The notes under the pieces: model-generated | What the model saw: the letters and a program-made list of their open reading frames with translations, nothing else | Told to the model about the DNA's origin: nothing | Databases searched by the model: none | Program-made: the position numbers and the translations under genes | Shown: positions 9,288 through 18,403 of the stretch, in pieces | How positions within the stretch are numbered: position 1 is the stretch's first letter | Layout of the letters: every line of letters begins with the position of its first letter | Source of the DNA: Chrysophaeum taylorii | Taxonomy: Eukaryota > Sar > Pelagophyceae > Pelagomonadales > Pelagomonadaceae | Reading direction: 5' to 3' | Length of the DNA: 51,970 bases | NCBI GenBank assembly: GCA_029834535.1 | Contig: JAQMWT010000530.1 | Coordinates: 1 to 51,970, forward strand

Positions 9288-9576
9288 TCCTTACTACTAA
9301 TCGACAGATGTTTGTCTGTCTGTCTATGTTGGCGGACGTTTCCGGACGGTACGTTAAAAGTGTTTGATTCGACGCAGAGAAGACCAGAGGGGAAGGACCG
9401 GGGGAAGAGTCGCGGAGCCCAACGTTCGCGGTATTTTCAAACCAAAGTATAGGATGGTGATACATGCGACGACAAAGCCAAAGCCGAGCCAAACGTCCGA
9501 CGACCCAAAGTCGTAGGACACGACCAAGTCGAGGAGGTCGCCAAGTCGAACGCGGGGTGAGTCGACGGACGTAGTC

Positions 9577-9586
9577 TATTTATATA
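9577..9586 (+). promoter_or_regulatory. TATA-box-like sequence ahead of the tyrosine recombinase ORF
   Basis: TATTTATATA lies 16 bp before the ATG at 9603 in otherwise GC-rich sequence. If it acts as a TATA box, the normal 25-35 bp distance would place the start of transcription at or just inside the ORF start, implying a very short or absent leader. Confidence 0.4.
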
Positions 9587-9602
9587 CGCGGATCGACAAA
9601 AC

Positions 9603-12104
9603 ATGAGCGGCGCCGCGGTTCCCAGCGGAACCATCGGGAGCGCAGGAATGTCTGGAGACCTCGACCGAGCTCGAACGAACGCGATTCGGCACTTCAATGC
9701 TTTCGCCAACGGCAAAGGCGACCGGCCCCGGGGCCCCTTCAGCGATGTGGACGTTGCGGTCTTGGCGGCGCCCAGGGTTTGGGAACGCTTCGCCTTCTAT
9801 CTCGTCGAGGAAACGAGCCTCGGAACGACGAGCATCCTCGACATTTTGGGCATCGTCCTCCGGGCCGCCAAGACCAGGTTCGACGTTCGGGGAGCGGTGG
9901 CGGACGTCAAAGACTTCTTCATGTGTCTCAACTCGGATTCGCGCTCGGAATGGGCCGTCTGGTATCGTGGTATACGCCACAACATCCAGCGCATCAAGTC
10001 TCAACGCTCGATGGCGGCGGGCGAAGATGAGGACCACACGGCTCCAGCTATCTACCCTTGCCAAATTGACCGCATTGTCCGGGCCTACGCTCGGAAGGGC
10101 AGCCAGGAATCCGCCAAGCGCATCCACACGATCCACGGCCTCTGGATGGCAGGGGCTCGATCGAGCGAGCCCAGGTGGATGGCGCTAGGAAACGTGGGAC
10201 GCTTCGACGTCCAGTTCAACGCGTGGTTCATCACGGTGCCGCAGTCCAAGGTCTCGAAGACCAAGCTCACTGCCTGGATTGCGGGGAACGGGTGGGAACG
10301 CTGCATTCTTACGTCCTTTGCCGACAACATGGTCCTCAATCGCCTCGAAGTCCAGGAGGACGACGGCACTCGCTGGCTCTTCCCCGACCTCGTCAACACC
10401 GACAGCTCCGCGAAGAGGATCGGGCGATACGTCAAGGACCTGTTGCCGCATTCCTCAACGGCGGCCCGAGGCTCGCGTGCTCGCAGCTTCGAAGCCGTCG
10501 AAATTACTGGCGGCGACGACAAGCCTCCCGACAACGCCTCCGCGGCTAGCTTCCGCCACGGTGTCTGCGAGTATCTTGCCGGCTCGTTGGCCCTCGAGCA
10601 CTGCGTAATGGTGACGGGACACGAGCTTCGCTCTGTCTCAGCATTCTTCGAATACTTCCGGAAGTTGAACTGCCAAGTCATGCCGGGCGCAATCATCCTC
10701 GCGGGCTGGCGCAAGCCGGCTTGGGGCCAAATACCCCGCGGTCCCGTGCCGGCGTCCATCGACGTCATCCTCGCCCTCGGCGTTGACCCCGACAAGCTCG
10801 TCGATGTCATAAAAGCCGTGCTTCAGATCGACACCCAGTACCCCGAAGAATATCAACGCGACGGGAAGCTGTGGAGCCTCATCACGGCGGCCTTCGCCAG
10901 CATCGTCATGTACTACCCCGAGCGGCAGGACGGCAATTATTTCCTGTTCGTTAACCTTAAGCTTCGAGACGCCGTCAATCATATCTTTGGTACGCAGTAC
11001 GGCGCGCCCGACGCCGTCCTTCGCCAATGGAGCCGCAAAATTCGCTCTGCGTTCGACGAGGCCAACCTTCACCTCACAGGCCGCTGGATCTCAGGCGATG
11101 AGGATCGTGAGATGGCTCGCCAGCGCAACGAAAACCGCGAGCTCCACGGAAAGGTCGATCAACTCCACGGAAAGTTTGATCAGCTGCAGATGATGGTTGG
11201 ATGCCTGCTCGATAACTTTGGAGTCGCGCAGCCAGCCCAACCACCGCAACTGCAGCCAATCGAGCCACCGGAGCAGCCACTCCTGCCGCCTCCACCGGCG
11301 CTGCCGCCTCCAGCAGCGCACAACCCCGTCGCTCCGCTTCCACCACCGCCGCCGCCTCCCGCGATGGCATCGGCGTCGGTCCCGGCCTTGGCCCCGGCCC
11401 CTGTCGTGCCTCAGCCCGAGCGGATCGTGAATGCACCAATCCCCGCACCGGCGCCCACAGCCGTTGTCGTGCCCCCGCCCACGCCGGCGGCAGTCATGCC
11501 GCCTTTGGTCATGCAATCTCGAGGCCCTCTCCCACCCTCCGTCTTCCCGGCCTGCACTCACGCGACCGCTCCTCCAACAGCCAACAACATGCTCGTGCGT
11601 TCCAGCGCAGCACCCTCATTCGACCTCGACAAACTCAGTGGCGTCGCCGCCGTGGATGTCGTTGTCGGGTGGTTAGGACATAAATTGCCTCCCACCATGA
11701 CACGCCAGGACAAGAGACGCTGCGAGAATCTGCTCAAGTATGTCAGGTTTATGGGAACCGACGCCGAAATCAAGGGATTGGCATCGTCGAACATGGAAAT
11801 TGGCAAAAAGCGCGCACTTGCCACCAAACTCCTCGGCTTCGTACGCCGCTACCTTGCGATGTTGTACATGAAGCACAAGAACCCATCGGATCCGATGCCC
11901 AAGGCCTTCGAAGCGAAGGGCGGCATGAAGGCCAACTACATCGACGACCGAGTCAGTCAGATCTCCAAACTCCCCGGAATCTCCCGCCGGAATTTCCCAA
12001 TCTCAAGAGCAAACTTCCACAATTTCCGAAAGGAGATCGACGACACGTTCGACCCCGATTTCGCCCCCGCTGCCAAACGGCCGCGCATCGCGAGCAGCAA
12101 CTAA
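9603..12104 (+). CDS. tyrosine recombinase (Crypton-like integrase), intact 833-codon ORF
   Basis: An uninterrupted frame with a tyrosine-recombinase core. I place the catalytic residues at Arg186 (GARSSEP, box I), Lys216-219 (SKVSK beta-hairpin), Arg318 (SFRHG, box II; the usual HxxR histidine is absent), His340 (VTGHELRS) and the nucleophile Tyr351 (FFEYFRK). Such enzymes cut and rejoin DNA through a 3'-phosphotyrosine. After the core come a short coiled coil (about 500-540, NENRELHGKVDQLHGKFDQL), a Pro/Ala-rich linker (about 545-665), and a basic C-terminal domain (about 680-830) that could bind DNA, an arrangement reminiscent of Cryptons (recombinase plus C-terminal DNA-binding domain). 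No RT is attached, which argues against DIRS/Ngaro. The ATG is preceded by a TATA-like box. Absence of frameshifts in such a decayed neighbourhood suggests a recent arrival or selection. I did not find element ends, so a domesticated gene is the alternative. Confidence 0.75.
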   Translation: MSGAAVPSGTIGSAGMSGDLDRARTNAIRHFNAFANGKGDRPRGPFSDVDVAVLAAPRVWERFAFYLVEETSLGTTSILDILGIVLRAAKTRFDVRGAVADVKDFFMCLNSDSRSEWAVWYRGIRHNIQRIKSQRSMAAGEDEDHTAPAIYPCQIDRIVRAYARKGSQESAKRIHTIHGLWMAGARSSEPRWMALGNVGRFDVQFNAWFITVPQSKVSKTKLTAWIAGNGWERCILTSFADNMVLNRLEVQEDDGTRWLFPDLVNTDSSAKRIGRYVKDLLPHSSTAARGSRARSFEAVEITGGDDKPPDNASAASFRHGVCEYLAGSLALEHCVMVTGHELRSVSAFFEYFRKLNCQVMPGAIILAGWRKPAWGQIPRGPVPASIDVILALGVDPDKLVDVIKAVLQIDTQYPEEYQRDGKLWSLITAAFASIVMYYPERQDGNYFLFVNLKLRDAVNHIFGTQYGAPDAVLRQWSRKIRSAFDEANLHLTGRWISGDEDREMARQRNENRELHGKVDQLHGKFDQLQMMVGCLLDNFGVAQPAQPPQLQPIEPPEQPLLPPPPALPPPAAHNPVAPLPPPPPPPAMASASVPALAPAPVVPQPERIVNAPIPAPAPTAVVVPPPTPAAVMPPLVMQSRGPLPPSVFPACTHATAPPTANNMLVRSSAAPSFDLDKLSGVAAVDVVVGWLGHKLPPTMTRQDKRRCENLLKYVRFMGTDAEIKGLASSNMEIGKKRALATKLLGFVRRYLAMLYMKHKNPSDPMPKAFEAKGGMKANYIDDRVSQISKLPGISRRNFPISRANFHNFRKEIDDTFDPDFAPAAKRPRIASSN

Positions 12105-12299
12105 TCCGAACACCGCGAGCACGCCCTGGAACCGCCCCTAAGCCGCCGGCCGTCCGCGGCCGGGGGAACAAGCTGACATTAACAAGTAAGAAAAGCATCA
12201 CCCATCGGTTTGCAACCTCGGGCCGACCCCGTAGCCTCGTGCCAGAAGGCCGCGAAAGGGTCCTTCTACGCGGCGCGAGCCGCCGGTGTCGAAGAAGCG

Positions 12300-12840
12300 G
12301 CTTTAGCGGCGCGGAGGTGCCGAGACGCCGGAGGGCTCCACAAAAGCCGCCGGCGGCGCCGGAGAAGCCGCCACGGCGCTGGAGGGCGCCACTAAAGCCT
12401 TCGGCGCCGCCAAAGCCGCCGGGGCCTCCGGCGGCGGCGTCACCGGCGCCGCCAAAGCCGCTGGCGCCTTCGGCGCTTCGGCGCTTCGGGGCCTTCGGCG
12501 CTTCGGCGCCTTTTCGCCACCTTTTTCCGGCGCCGCCGGCGGCGCCGGAGAAGCCGCCGGCGGCGCCGGAGAAGCCGCCGGCGGCGCCGGAGAAGCCGCC
12601 ACGGCGCTGGAGGGCGCCACTAAAGCCTTCGGCGCCGCCAAAGCCGCCGGGGCCTCCGGCGGCGGCGTCACCGGCGCCGCCAAAGCCGCTGGCGCCTTCG
12701 GCGCTTCGGCGCTTCGGGGCCTTCGGCGCTTCGGCGCCTTTTCGCCACCTTTTCGGCGCCTTCGGCGCCTTCGGCGCCTTTTCGCCACCTTTTCGGCGCC
12801 TTCGGCGCCGGCGCCTCCGGCGCCGGTACATTTTTTCCGG
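12300..12840. repeat. very GC-rich repeat block with a 228-bp duplication
   Basis: Built from GGCGCC, GCCGCC and TTCGGCGC words. A segment of roughly 158 bp starting ACGGCGCTGGAGGG occurs at about 12373-12530 and again at 12601-12758 (period 228 bp), joined by several 21-bp units around GGCGCCGGAGAAGCCGCC. The repeated GGCGCC palindromes make it open in several frames, giving Pro/Ala-rich ORFs on both strands that I do not believe. It lies between the recombinase ORF and the first Helitron fragment and ends in a T-run at 12867. Confidence 0.8.
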
Positions 12841-12873
12841 CACGGGGGGTCCGGAAATGTTCGCTCTTTTTTT

Positions 12874-13894
12874 TTGTCCCCCGACTTAGGGTAATGATCA
12901 GGTAGGCCCGCGAGCCAGGCAGGCATTGAGCCTCCAAGCCGTCTACGGCGACCTCGCAGACTGTTTCCACGACCTGCGGCGGCTCTTTCAGCGCGCCATT
13001 CTCACGCCCCGTCGAAACGATGTTGTCGATGCTGACAACGCGCGCATGACCGCGGCCTTTTTTCCCCGAAGACGAGGCGTCGGAGTTCTTTCGGCTGACT
13101 AGGTTGGGTCGGAAGCCGACGCCTCGCTCTTTACAGTCGAGTTTTCAACTCCCTGACAACCAACGGCATGCTGACTTTGATCGCGAGCTTAAAGTCTTCG
13201 CAACCTCGACCCGTCGCACGGCCACTGCAACGGTACCAGATACATGATCGATCGTGTCGTGTCACCGAGGCTCCTCCAACCTGTATCCCTCAAGCCCCAC
13301 CGACGCCAAACGATCAACAAGAGCCAGGCCAGACGCCCCGCGAGGTCGGCGTCCTCTTGCCCAAGCCCGTCTTCTGCCACGTCCAGCTCTACGTGGCTCT
13401 CTGTCGATCGGCAACCCCGAGGATATGCTCTTCTGAGTCGACGACTCCACCCTACCCCACACGTGCTGCGCAATACCGATAAGCCCCCTCCCGGCGTCTA
13501 CACGCGCACTGTAGGTGAGCTTGCTGGGCCAGGTGAACTTACTGGGGTTTGAGATTGGGACTAGGTGAACTGAGTGACCTGTGAACTTACTGGGACCAGG
13601 TGAACTTACTGGGGGTTTTAGAGTAAACTCAAAGGTTAGCGGCGTGTGCGGATCAAAGCACCTTAGATTGGCGGAGGCGAGAGCGACGAGCTCGAAGGAG
13701 TGGGTGTAAGCTAGGTGAACTTACTGCCCAGGTGAACTTATATGAAACTTACTGGACCAGGTGAACTTACTGGGGTTAGAGATTTGGACTAGGTGAACTT
13801 ACTGACCAGGTGAACTTATATGAAACTTACTGGGATTAGGTGAACTTACTGGGGTTAGAGATTGGGACTAGGTGAACTTACTGGCCTGCACTTG
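12874..13894 (+). mobile_element. Helitron 3' fragment A (helicase C-terminus plus minisatellite)
   Basis: It starts at TGTCCCCCGACTTAGGG and ends in CACTTG. In its first 640 bp, spread over shifting frames, are blocks from the C-terminal end of a Helitron PIF1-type helicase: RRLFQRAILTPRR, VVDADNAR, SLTTNGM, then [13 protein letters not shown] and [12 protein letters not shown]. The last 380 bp is a degenerate minisatellite around GGTGAACTTACTGG. All four sizeable copies share both boundaries, so this is a defined mobile unit rather than random breakage. The Rep and most of the helicase are absent, and the frame is broken, so it is non-autonomous. Confidence 0.75.
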
Positions 13895-13900
13895 TTTGTC

Positions 13901-13940
13901 TTTAAATGTCGACTGCTAAGAGGGGGGTGTGTGTGGGGAA
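13901..13940 (-). mobile_element. LINE-B 3' end, 40-bp fragment
   Basis: Just the last 40 bp of LINE-B (begins TTTAAATGTCGACTGC on the plus strand), lying between Helitron fragments A and B. It is bounded by GTTTGTC at 13894-13900 and 13941-13947, a plausible target duplication. Removing it would place the two Helitron fragments directly head to tail. Confidence 0.7.
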
Positions 13941-14980
13941 GTTTGTCCCTCGATTTAGGGTAAGGATCAGGTAGGCCCGCGAGCCAGGCAGGCATTGATC
14001 CTCCAAGCCGTCTACGGCGACCTCGCAGACTGTTTCCACGACCCGCGGCGGCTCTTTCAGCGCGCCATTCTCACGCCCCGTCGAAACGATGTTGTCGATG
14101 CTGACAACGCGCGCATGACCGCGGCCTTTTTTTCCCGGAGACGAGGCGTCGGAGTTCTTTTCGGCCGACTAGGTTGGGTCGGAAGACGACGCCTCGCTCT
14201 TTACAGTCGAGTTTTCAACTCCCTGACAACCAACGGCATGCTGACTTTGATCGCGAGCTTAAAGTCTTCGCAACCTCGACCCGTCGCACGGCCACTGCAA
14301 CGGTACCAGATACATGATCGATCGTGTCGTTGTCACCGAGGCTCCTCCAACCTGTATCCCTTAAGGCCCGCCGACGCCAAACGATCACCAAGAGCCAGGG
14401 CCAGACGCCCCGCGAGGTCGGCGTCCTCTTGGCGAAGCCCGTCTTCTGCCACGTCCAGCTCTACGTGGCTCTCTGTCGATCGGCAACCCCGAGGATATCC
14501 TCTTCTTCGTCGACGACTCCACCCTACTCCACACGTGCTGCGCAATACCGATAAGCCCCCTCCCGGCGTCTACACGCGCACTATAGGTTAACTTACTGGG
14601 ACCAGGTGAACTTACTGGAACCAGGTGAACTTACTGGAACCAGGTGAACTAACTGGGGTTAGAGATTGGGACTAGGTAAACTTAGTGACCAGGTGAACTT
14701 ACTGAGACCAAGTGTGAACTTACTGGGGCTTTTAGAGTAAACTCAAAGCTTAGCGGCGTGTGCGGATCAAAGCAGCTTAGATTGGCGGGGGTGAGAGCGA
14801 CGAGCTCGAAGGAGAGTGGGGTGAGTGGGTGCGGGTTTACGCCGAACTTACTGGGGATAGAGGTTGGGTTTACGCCGAATTTACTGGGGTTAGAGATTGG
14901 GACTAGGTGAACTTAACGGGAACAGGTGAACTTGCTGGGGTTAGAGATTGGGACTAGGTGAACTTACTGGCCTGCACTTG
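13941..14980 (+). mobile_element. Helitron 3' fragment B
   Basis: The same unit as fragment A, over 95 percent alike by eye, from TTTGTCCCTCGATTTAGGG to CACTTG. The 198-codon frame 13995-14591 covers part of the helicase end but shifts near a T-run (about 14125), after which VGSEDDASLF and [12 protein letters not shown] blocks are seen in other frames in the sibling copies. The minisatellite portion runs from about 14585 to 14980 with units around GGTGAACTTACTGGGACCA. Confidence 0.75.
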
Positions 14981-14986
14981 TTTGTC

Positions 14987-15037
14987 TTTAAATGTCGACT
15001 GCTAAGAGGGGGGTGTGTGTGGGGAGCATGAAGGATG
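14987..15037 (-). mobile_element. LINE-B 3' end, 51-bp fragment
   Basis: Immediately follows the CACTTG end of Helitron fragment B plus TTTGTC. It contains the conserved GTCGACTGCTAAGAGG and ends at GAAGGATG. The next bases are GTTTGCAC, partly repeating GTTTGTC, so the target duplication is imperfect. Confidence 0.7.
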
Positions 15038-15046
15038 TTTGCACAA

Positions 15047-15528
15047 GGGGTATATATAGCCCCGGGCACTCGCACACACCAGGACCGGCATTCCCACCCT
15101 CGCCTTTTGGTTATGGGCCCTTAAAGCGCTCGAGGTGGTTCGCGCGTTCGAATCCGCCCCACCGGGGCGCCGCAAGGAGTGTGTGAGTGCCTTCGAAGCA
15201 GTTGCCGTCGCCAACTGCTGGAGCCCCATCGTCTAGCACGCACACTAGACCCCCCTCATCTGGGCGCTCGCACTTACCAGGACCGGATGTTCATCTCCGA
15301 CGCAGATGTTCATCTTAAGCAGAAGGCGTCGTCGTCTGCTGGGTCCCCACCGTCTCGCATACATGCTTGACTCGCCCCAGATGTTCAAGTTTCACTATGA
15401 TGGGGAAGCACAGGGGCATATATAGCCCCGGGCACTCGCACACACCAGGACCGGCATTCCTACCCTCACCTTTTGGGGGTATATATAGCCCCGGGCACTC
15501 GCACACACCAGGACCGGCATTCCTACCC
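15047..15528 (+). repeat. three copies of a TATATATAGCCCCGGG-containing unit
   Basis: A unit of about 60 bp (TATATATAGCCCCGGGC, then CACTCGCACACACC, AGGACCGGCATTCC) occurs at about 15047, 15413 and 15475, the last two in tandem. It looks like a duplicated TATA-type promoter fragment. Between copies one and two (15110-15410) are a tRNA T-arm-like TTCGAATCC and two related GCCCCATCGTCTAG-like segments, but no gene I can support. Confidence 0.6.
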
Positions 15529-15540
15529 CTGTGGTTTGTC

Positions 15541-15743
15541 TTTAAATGTCGACTGCTAAGAGGGGGGTGTGTGTGGGGAGCATGAAGGATGTGGGTGGGT
15601 TTGTGGGGTATGAGGGATGTGCCTGACGGGCGGAGATAAGTACGCGGGACCTAGTCGGGGTCATCGCCGAGGCGTGGGGCAGGCGAAGAGAGGACGGGCC
15701 CCGCCCGTAGGTCGTACGCATGCTGCCGCCGGACGTATGTGCG
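15541..15743 (-). mobile_element. LINE-B 3' fragment, 203 bp, with 13-bp target duplication
   Basis: Covers the LINE-B 3' untranslated region and the last codons of its ORF. It is flanked by CCTGTGGTTTGTC at 15528-15540 and again at 15744-15756, an exact 13-bp duplication. The 3' end of the element (minus strand) joins the target at its GACA. Confidence 0.85.
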
Positions 15744-15756
15744 CCTGTGGTTTGTC

Positions 15757-15856
15757 TTTAAATGTCGACTGCTAAGAGGGGGGTGTGTGTGGGGAGCATG
15801 AAGGATGTGGGTGGGTTTGTGGGGTATGAGGGATGTGCCTGACGGGCAGAGATAAG
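15757..15856 (-). mobile_element. LINE-B 3' fragment, 100 bp, in the same target site
   Basis: A second, shorter LINE-B fragment directly after the previous one, bounded by CCTGTGGTTTGTC at 15744-15756 and 15857-15869. The same 13-bp site was therefore used twice in the same orientation, each insertion 5'-truncated at a different point. The right-hand copy leads into Helitron fragment C. Confidence 0.85.
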
Positions 15857-15863
15857 CCTGTGG

Positions 15864-16839
15864 TTTGTCCCTCGATTTAGGGTAAGGATCAGGTAGGCCC
15901 GCGAGCCAGCCATTGATCCTCGAAGCCGTCTACGGCGACCTCGCAGACTATTTCCACGACCCGCGGCGGCTCTTTCAGCGCGCCATTCTCACGCCCCGTC
16001 GAAACGATGTTGTCGATGCTGACAACGCGCGCATGACCGCGGCCTTTTTTTCCCGGAGACGAGGCGTCGGAGTTCTTTTCGGCAGACTAGGTTGGGTCGG
16101 AAGACGACGCCTCGCTCTTTACAGTCGAGTTTTCGACTCCCTGACAACCAACGGCATGCTGACTTTGATCGCGAGCTTAAAGTCTTCGCAACCTCGACCC
16201 GTCGCACGGCCACTGCAACGGTACCAGATACATGATCGATCGTGTCGTGTCACCGAGGCTCCTCCAACCTGTATCCCTTAAGGCCCGCCGACGCCAAACG
16301 ATCAACAAGAGCCAGGGCCAGACGCCCCGCGAGGTCGGCGTCCTCTTGCCCAAGCCCGTCTTCTGTCACGTCCAGCTCTACGTGGCTCTCTGTCGATCGG
16401 CAACCCCGAGGATATGCTCTTCTGAGTCGACGACTCCACCCTACCCCACACGTGCTGCGCAATACCGATAAGCCCCCTCCCGGCGTCTACACGCGCACTG
16501 TAGGTGAACTTACTGAGACCAGGTGAACTTACTGGGGTTTGAGATTGGGACTAGGTAAACTGAGTGACCAGGTGAACTTACTGGGACCAGGTGAACTTAC
16601 TGGGGTTTTTAGAGTAAACTCAAGGGTTGGCGGCGCGTGCGGATCAAAGCAGCTTGGATTGGCGGGGTGAGAGCGACGAGCTCAAAGGAGTGGGCGTGAG
16701 CACGAGTGGGTTTACGCCGAACTTACTGGGGTTAGAGATTTGGACTAGGTGAACTTACTGACCAGGTGAACTTACTGGGACAAGGTGAACTTACTGGGGT
16801 TAGAGATTTGGACTAGGTGAACTTACTGGCCTGCACTTG
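15864..16839 (+). mobile_element. Helitron 3' fragment C
   Basis: Same boundaries as A and B (TTTGTCCCTCGATTTAGGG to CACTTG). Helicase blocks RAILTPRRNDVVDADNAR (15980s), [20 protein letters not shown] and [12 protein letters not shown] (16290-16410) are well preserved but lie in different frames. TINKSQGQT and LYVALSR are conserved PIF1/Helitron helicase motifs V and VI. The minisatellite is about 16500-16839. The Harbinger element begins 13 bp beyond its end. Confidence 0.75.
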
Positions 16840-17099
16840 TCCTATCTTATTAGACCCGCTCTCTACCGGATTACCAAAGTGAAAGTTGGCCGAATAGTAA
16901 GGGCAGATTATTTGGCCCACTTTATGTGTCGAACGACGGCGCGCTGATACGAGCGACTCCGAATCGGACAGCGGCGATCGCACGACAGAGATCGCCGAAG
17001 CGATAAAGCGTCGTCGAATCGCAGCGATCACCGCATTTGGTGGGTTTGACCGTGAGAAGCGCCCGGGGCCGACGGGGCCCAAGCTTTGTGCGTCACGTA

Positions 17100-17650
17100 A
17101 AGAGTGGCATCATCACGTGCGGACAGAGGGTCCACGAAAATTTCGACGGATGTATCGCGTGGAGGCCTAGCATTTCAACGAGTTGCTGGAGTTGGTGCGG
17201 AGGGAGATACAGACGCAAGACATCGAGAGAGCCGTGCGTTCTTCTGGGTCCGAGGTATGCTCCGAGGTCCGACTTGCGATGAGCATACGCTACCTTGCTG
17301 GGGGGAGCTACCTCGATATCTGCTCTAACTTTGGGGTGTCTCCGGCGGAGTTATATCGATCGATTTGGAGATGTGTTGAAGCCATCAACAACACGTTCCC
17401 TACAGACTTCCCGCTGGACGACGAGACGGAACTCGAGAAACTGGAGGCGGGCTGGGCTCGCAAGTCACGCCCCGCGGTCCTTCGAAGCGTGGTGGGTGCC
17501 ATCGACGGTTGCTGCATTTGGCTGGGGTAAAGCGTCGTCGAATCGCGGCGAAAGGTCCAGTCCCACCTCGTCAAGTCCTACCCTGCGCACTATGCTTGAG
17601 GCGCTCCTCCGCGAGGAGGGGCTTCTTTTGCGCCCTCGGCAGCGCTAAGT
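17100..17650 (+). pseudogene. Harbinger-type DDE transposase, truncated
   Basis: The open part (17183-17530) reads VRLAMSIRYLAGGSYLDIC, VSPAELYRSIWRCVEAINN and VVGAIDGC. These match the region just ahead of and including the first catalytic aspartate (GAIDGxH) of PIF/Harbinger transposases, which cut and paste the element at its TIRs. The frame extends upstream (FRRMYRVEA, HFNELLELV) but is stopped by a TAG at 17168-17170. A TAA comes just after the first aspartate (17528), and the downstream D and E are missing. It is therefore a dead gene with at least one nonsense codon and a 3' deletion or frameshift. Confidence 0.75.
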
Positions 17651-17755
17651 ATAACGATAGCACTCTTCATATCGGAGGAGGCCGCAGGTGGCAGGGGCGG
17701 GCCGGCCGCCAGGGGGCGGAGGAGGTTTTTTAGGTGACGAGGCGCGGAGGTGGAG

Positions 17756-18403
17756 TCAAGAAGGTAAGGAGGGAGTTAGTTGTAGGTTCCTGACGAGCTC
17801 GGGAACATCAGGATCGGCGGCATACAGGATATCGTCCACTGCTGGATCGTTCGATTTGCAGACCTTGGCCAGCTCCTCCCAGTGCAAGCTGGGCTCCTCG
17901 GCGTCAAGGTTTTGCCAAGATGGCGTTATGAACTGCAAAAGGTGGGCGTCTCGCGTCTGGACGAAGGACATGACCATCCGCGATCGGCAGGGATCCTTCG
18001 ACCAGTGATTCTTCGACGGCGACGGCGGCGAGCGAGCTTCACAAAGCAGGTTGCGCCAGCTCGGGGACACAGCCTCAGTTGCGGCCGCACACGCTGGGTC
18101 GACAGATGCAGCCGCTGACTCCGTGCCCTCCGGCTCCGACTCGGCCGAGTCACTCAGTGTGAAGAGCGTGGCACTCGTTTCCACCATCTCGAGCCAAACC
18201 ACGAGCGCGGACCAGTTCCAGGCCTTGCACCTGGGCTCCGGCACACTTTGCTCTGCCGCCCGGCGCTTGATCTCCGCCATGAGGTGTTTGTTTTCCGGCC
18301 GCGAAACCTTCGGGGTCCAGCTCTGCATCGTCATCGCAGCCCAGCCGGGTTTGATCTTCAGCGTCGCTGCCCGCCGCCGCGCTTCCTTCGTGGTCCTCGC
18401 CAT
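17756..18403 (-). CDS. Harbinger accessory protein, putative DNA-binding partner
   Basis: A 215-codon frame with its ATG close to the right TIR and its stop facing the transposase. The N-terminus is basic (ARTTKEARRRAATLKIK), followed by Trp-containing helical sequence (WTPKVSRPENKHLMAEIKRR; AWNWSALVVWLEM). The C-terminal half is acidic and low in structure. Autonomous Harbinger elements encode a second, Myb/SANT-like protein needed for nuclear import and DNA binding of the transposase. Position, size and Trp spacing fit, but I cannot see a clear three-helix SANT signature, so this is by analogy. The frame is intact. Confidence 0.5.
   Translation of the reverse strand: MARTTKEARRRAATLKIKPGWAAMTMQSWTPKVSRPENKHLMAEIKRRAAEQSVPEPRCKAWNWSALVVWLEMVETSATLFTLSDSAESEPEGTESAAASVDPACAAATEAVSPSWRNLLCEARSPPSPSKNHWSKDPCRSRMVMSFVQTRDAHLLQFITPSWQNLDAEEPSLHWEELAKVCKSNDPAVDDILYAADPDVPELVRNLQLTPSLPS

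Noticed and set aside
12239..12926. Pro/Ala/Lys-rich ORFs of 200-300 codons on both strands
   Set aside because: Produced by GGCGCC-type repeats in overlapping frames on both strands; no start context or conserved domain.
13511..13894. CRISPR-like array of regularly spaced repeats
   Set aside because: The GGTGAACTTACTGG units are contiguous and degenerate without unique spacers, and are part of a transposon end in a eukaryotic genome.
15120..15240. tRNA-like T arm (GCGTTCGAATCC) and a GCCCCATCGTCTAG start-like segment, suggesting a permuted tRNA gene
   Set aside because: The T-stem does not pair properly, and no matching acceptor or anticodon arm can be drawn.
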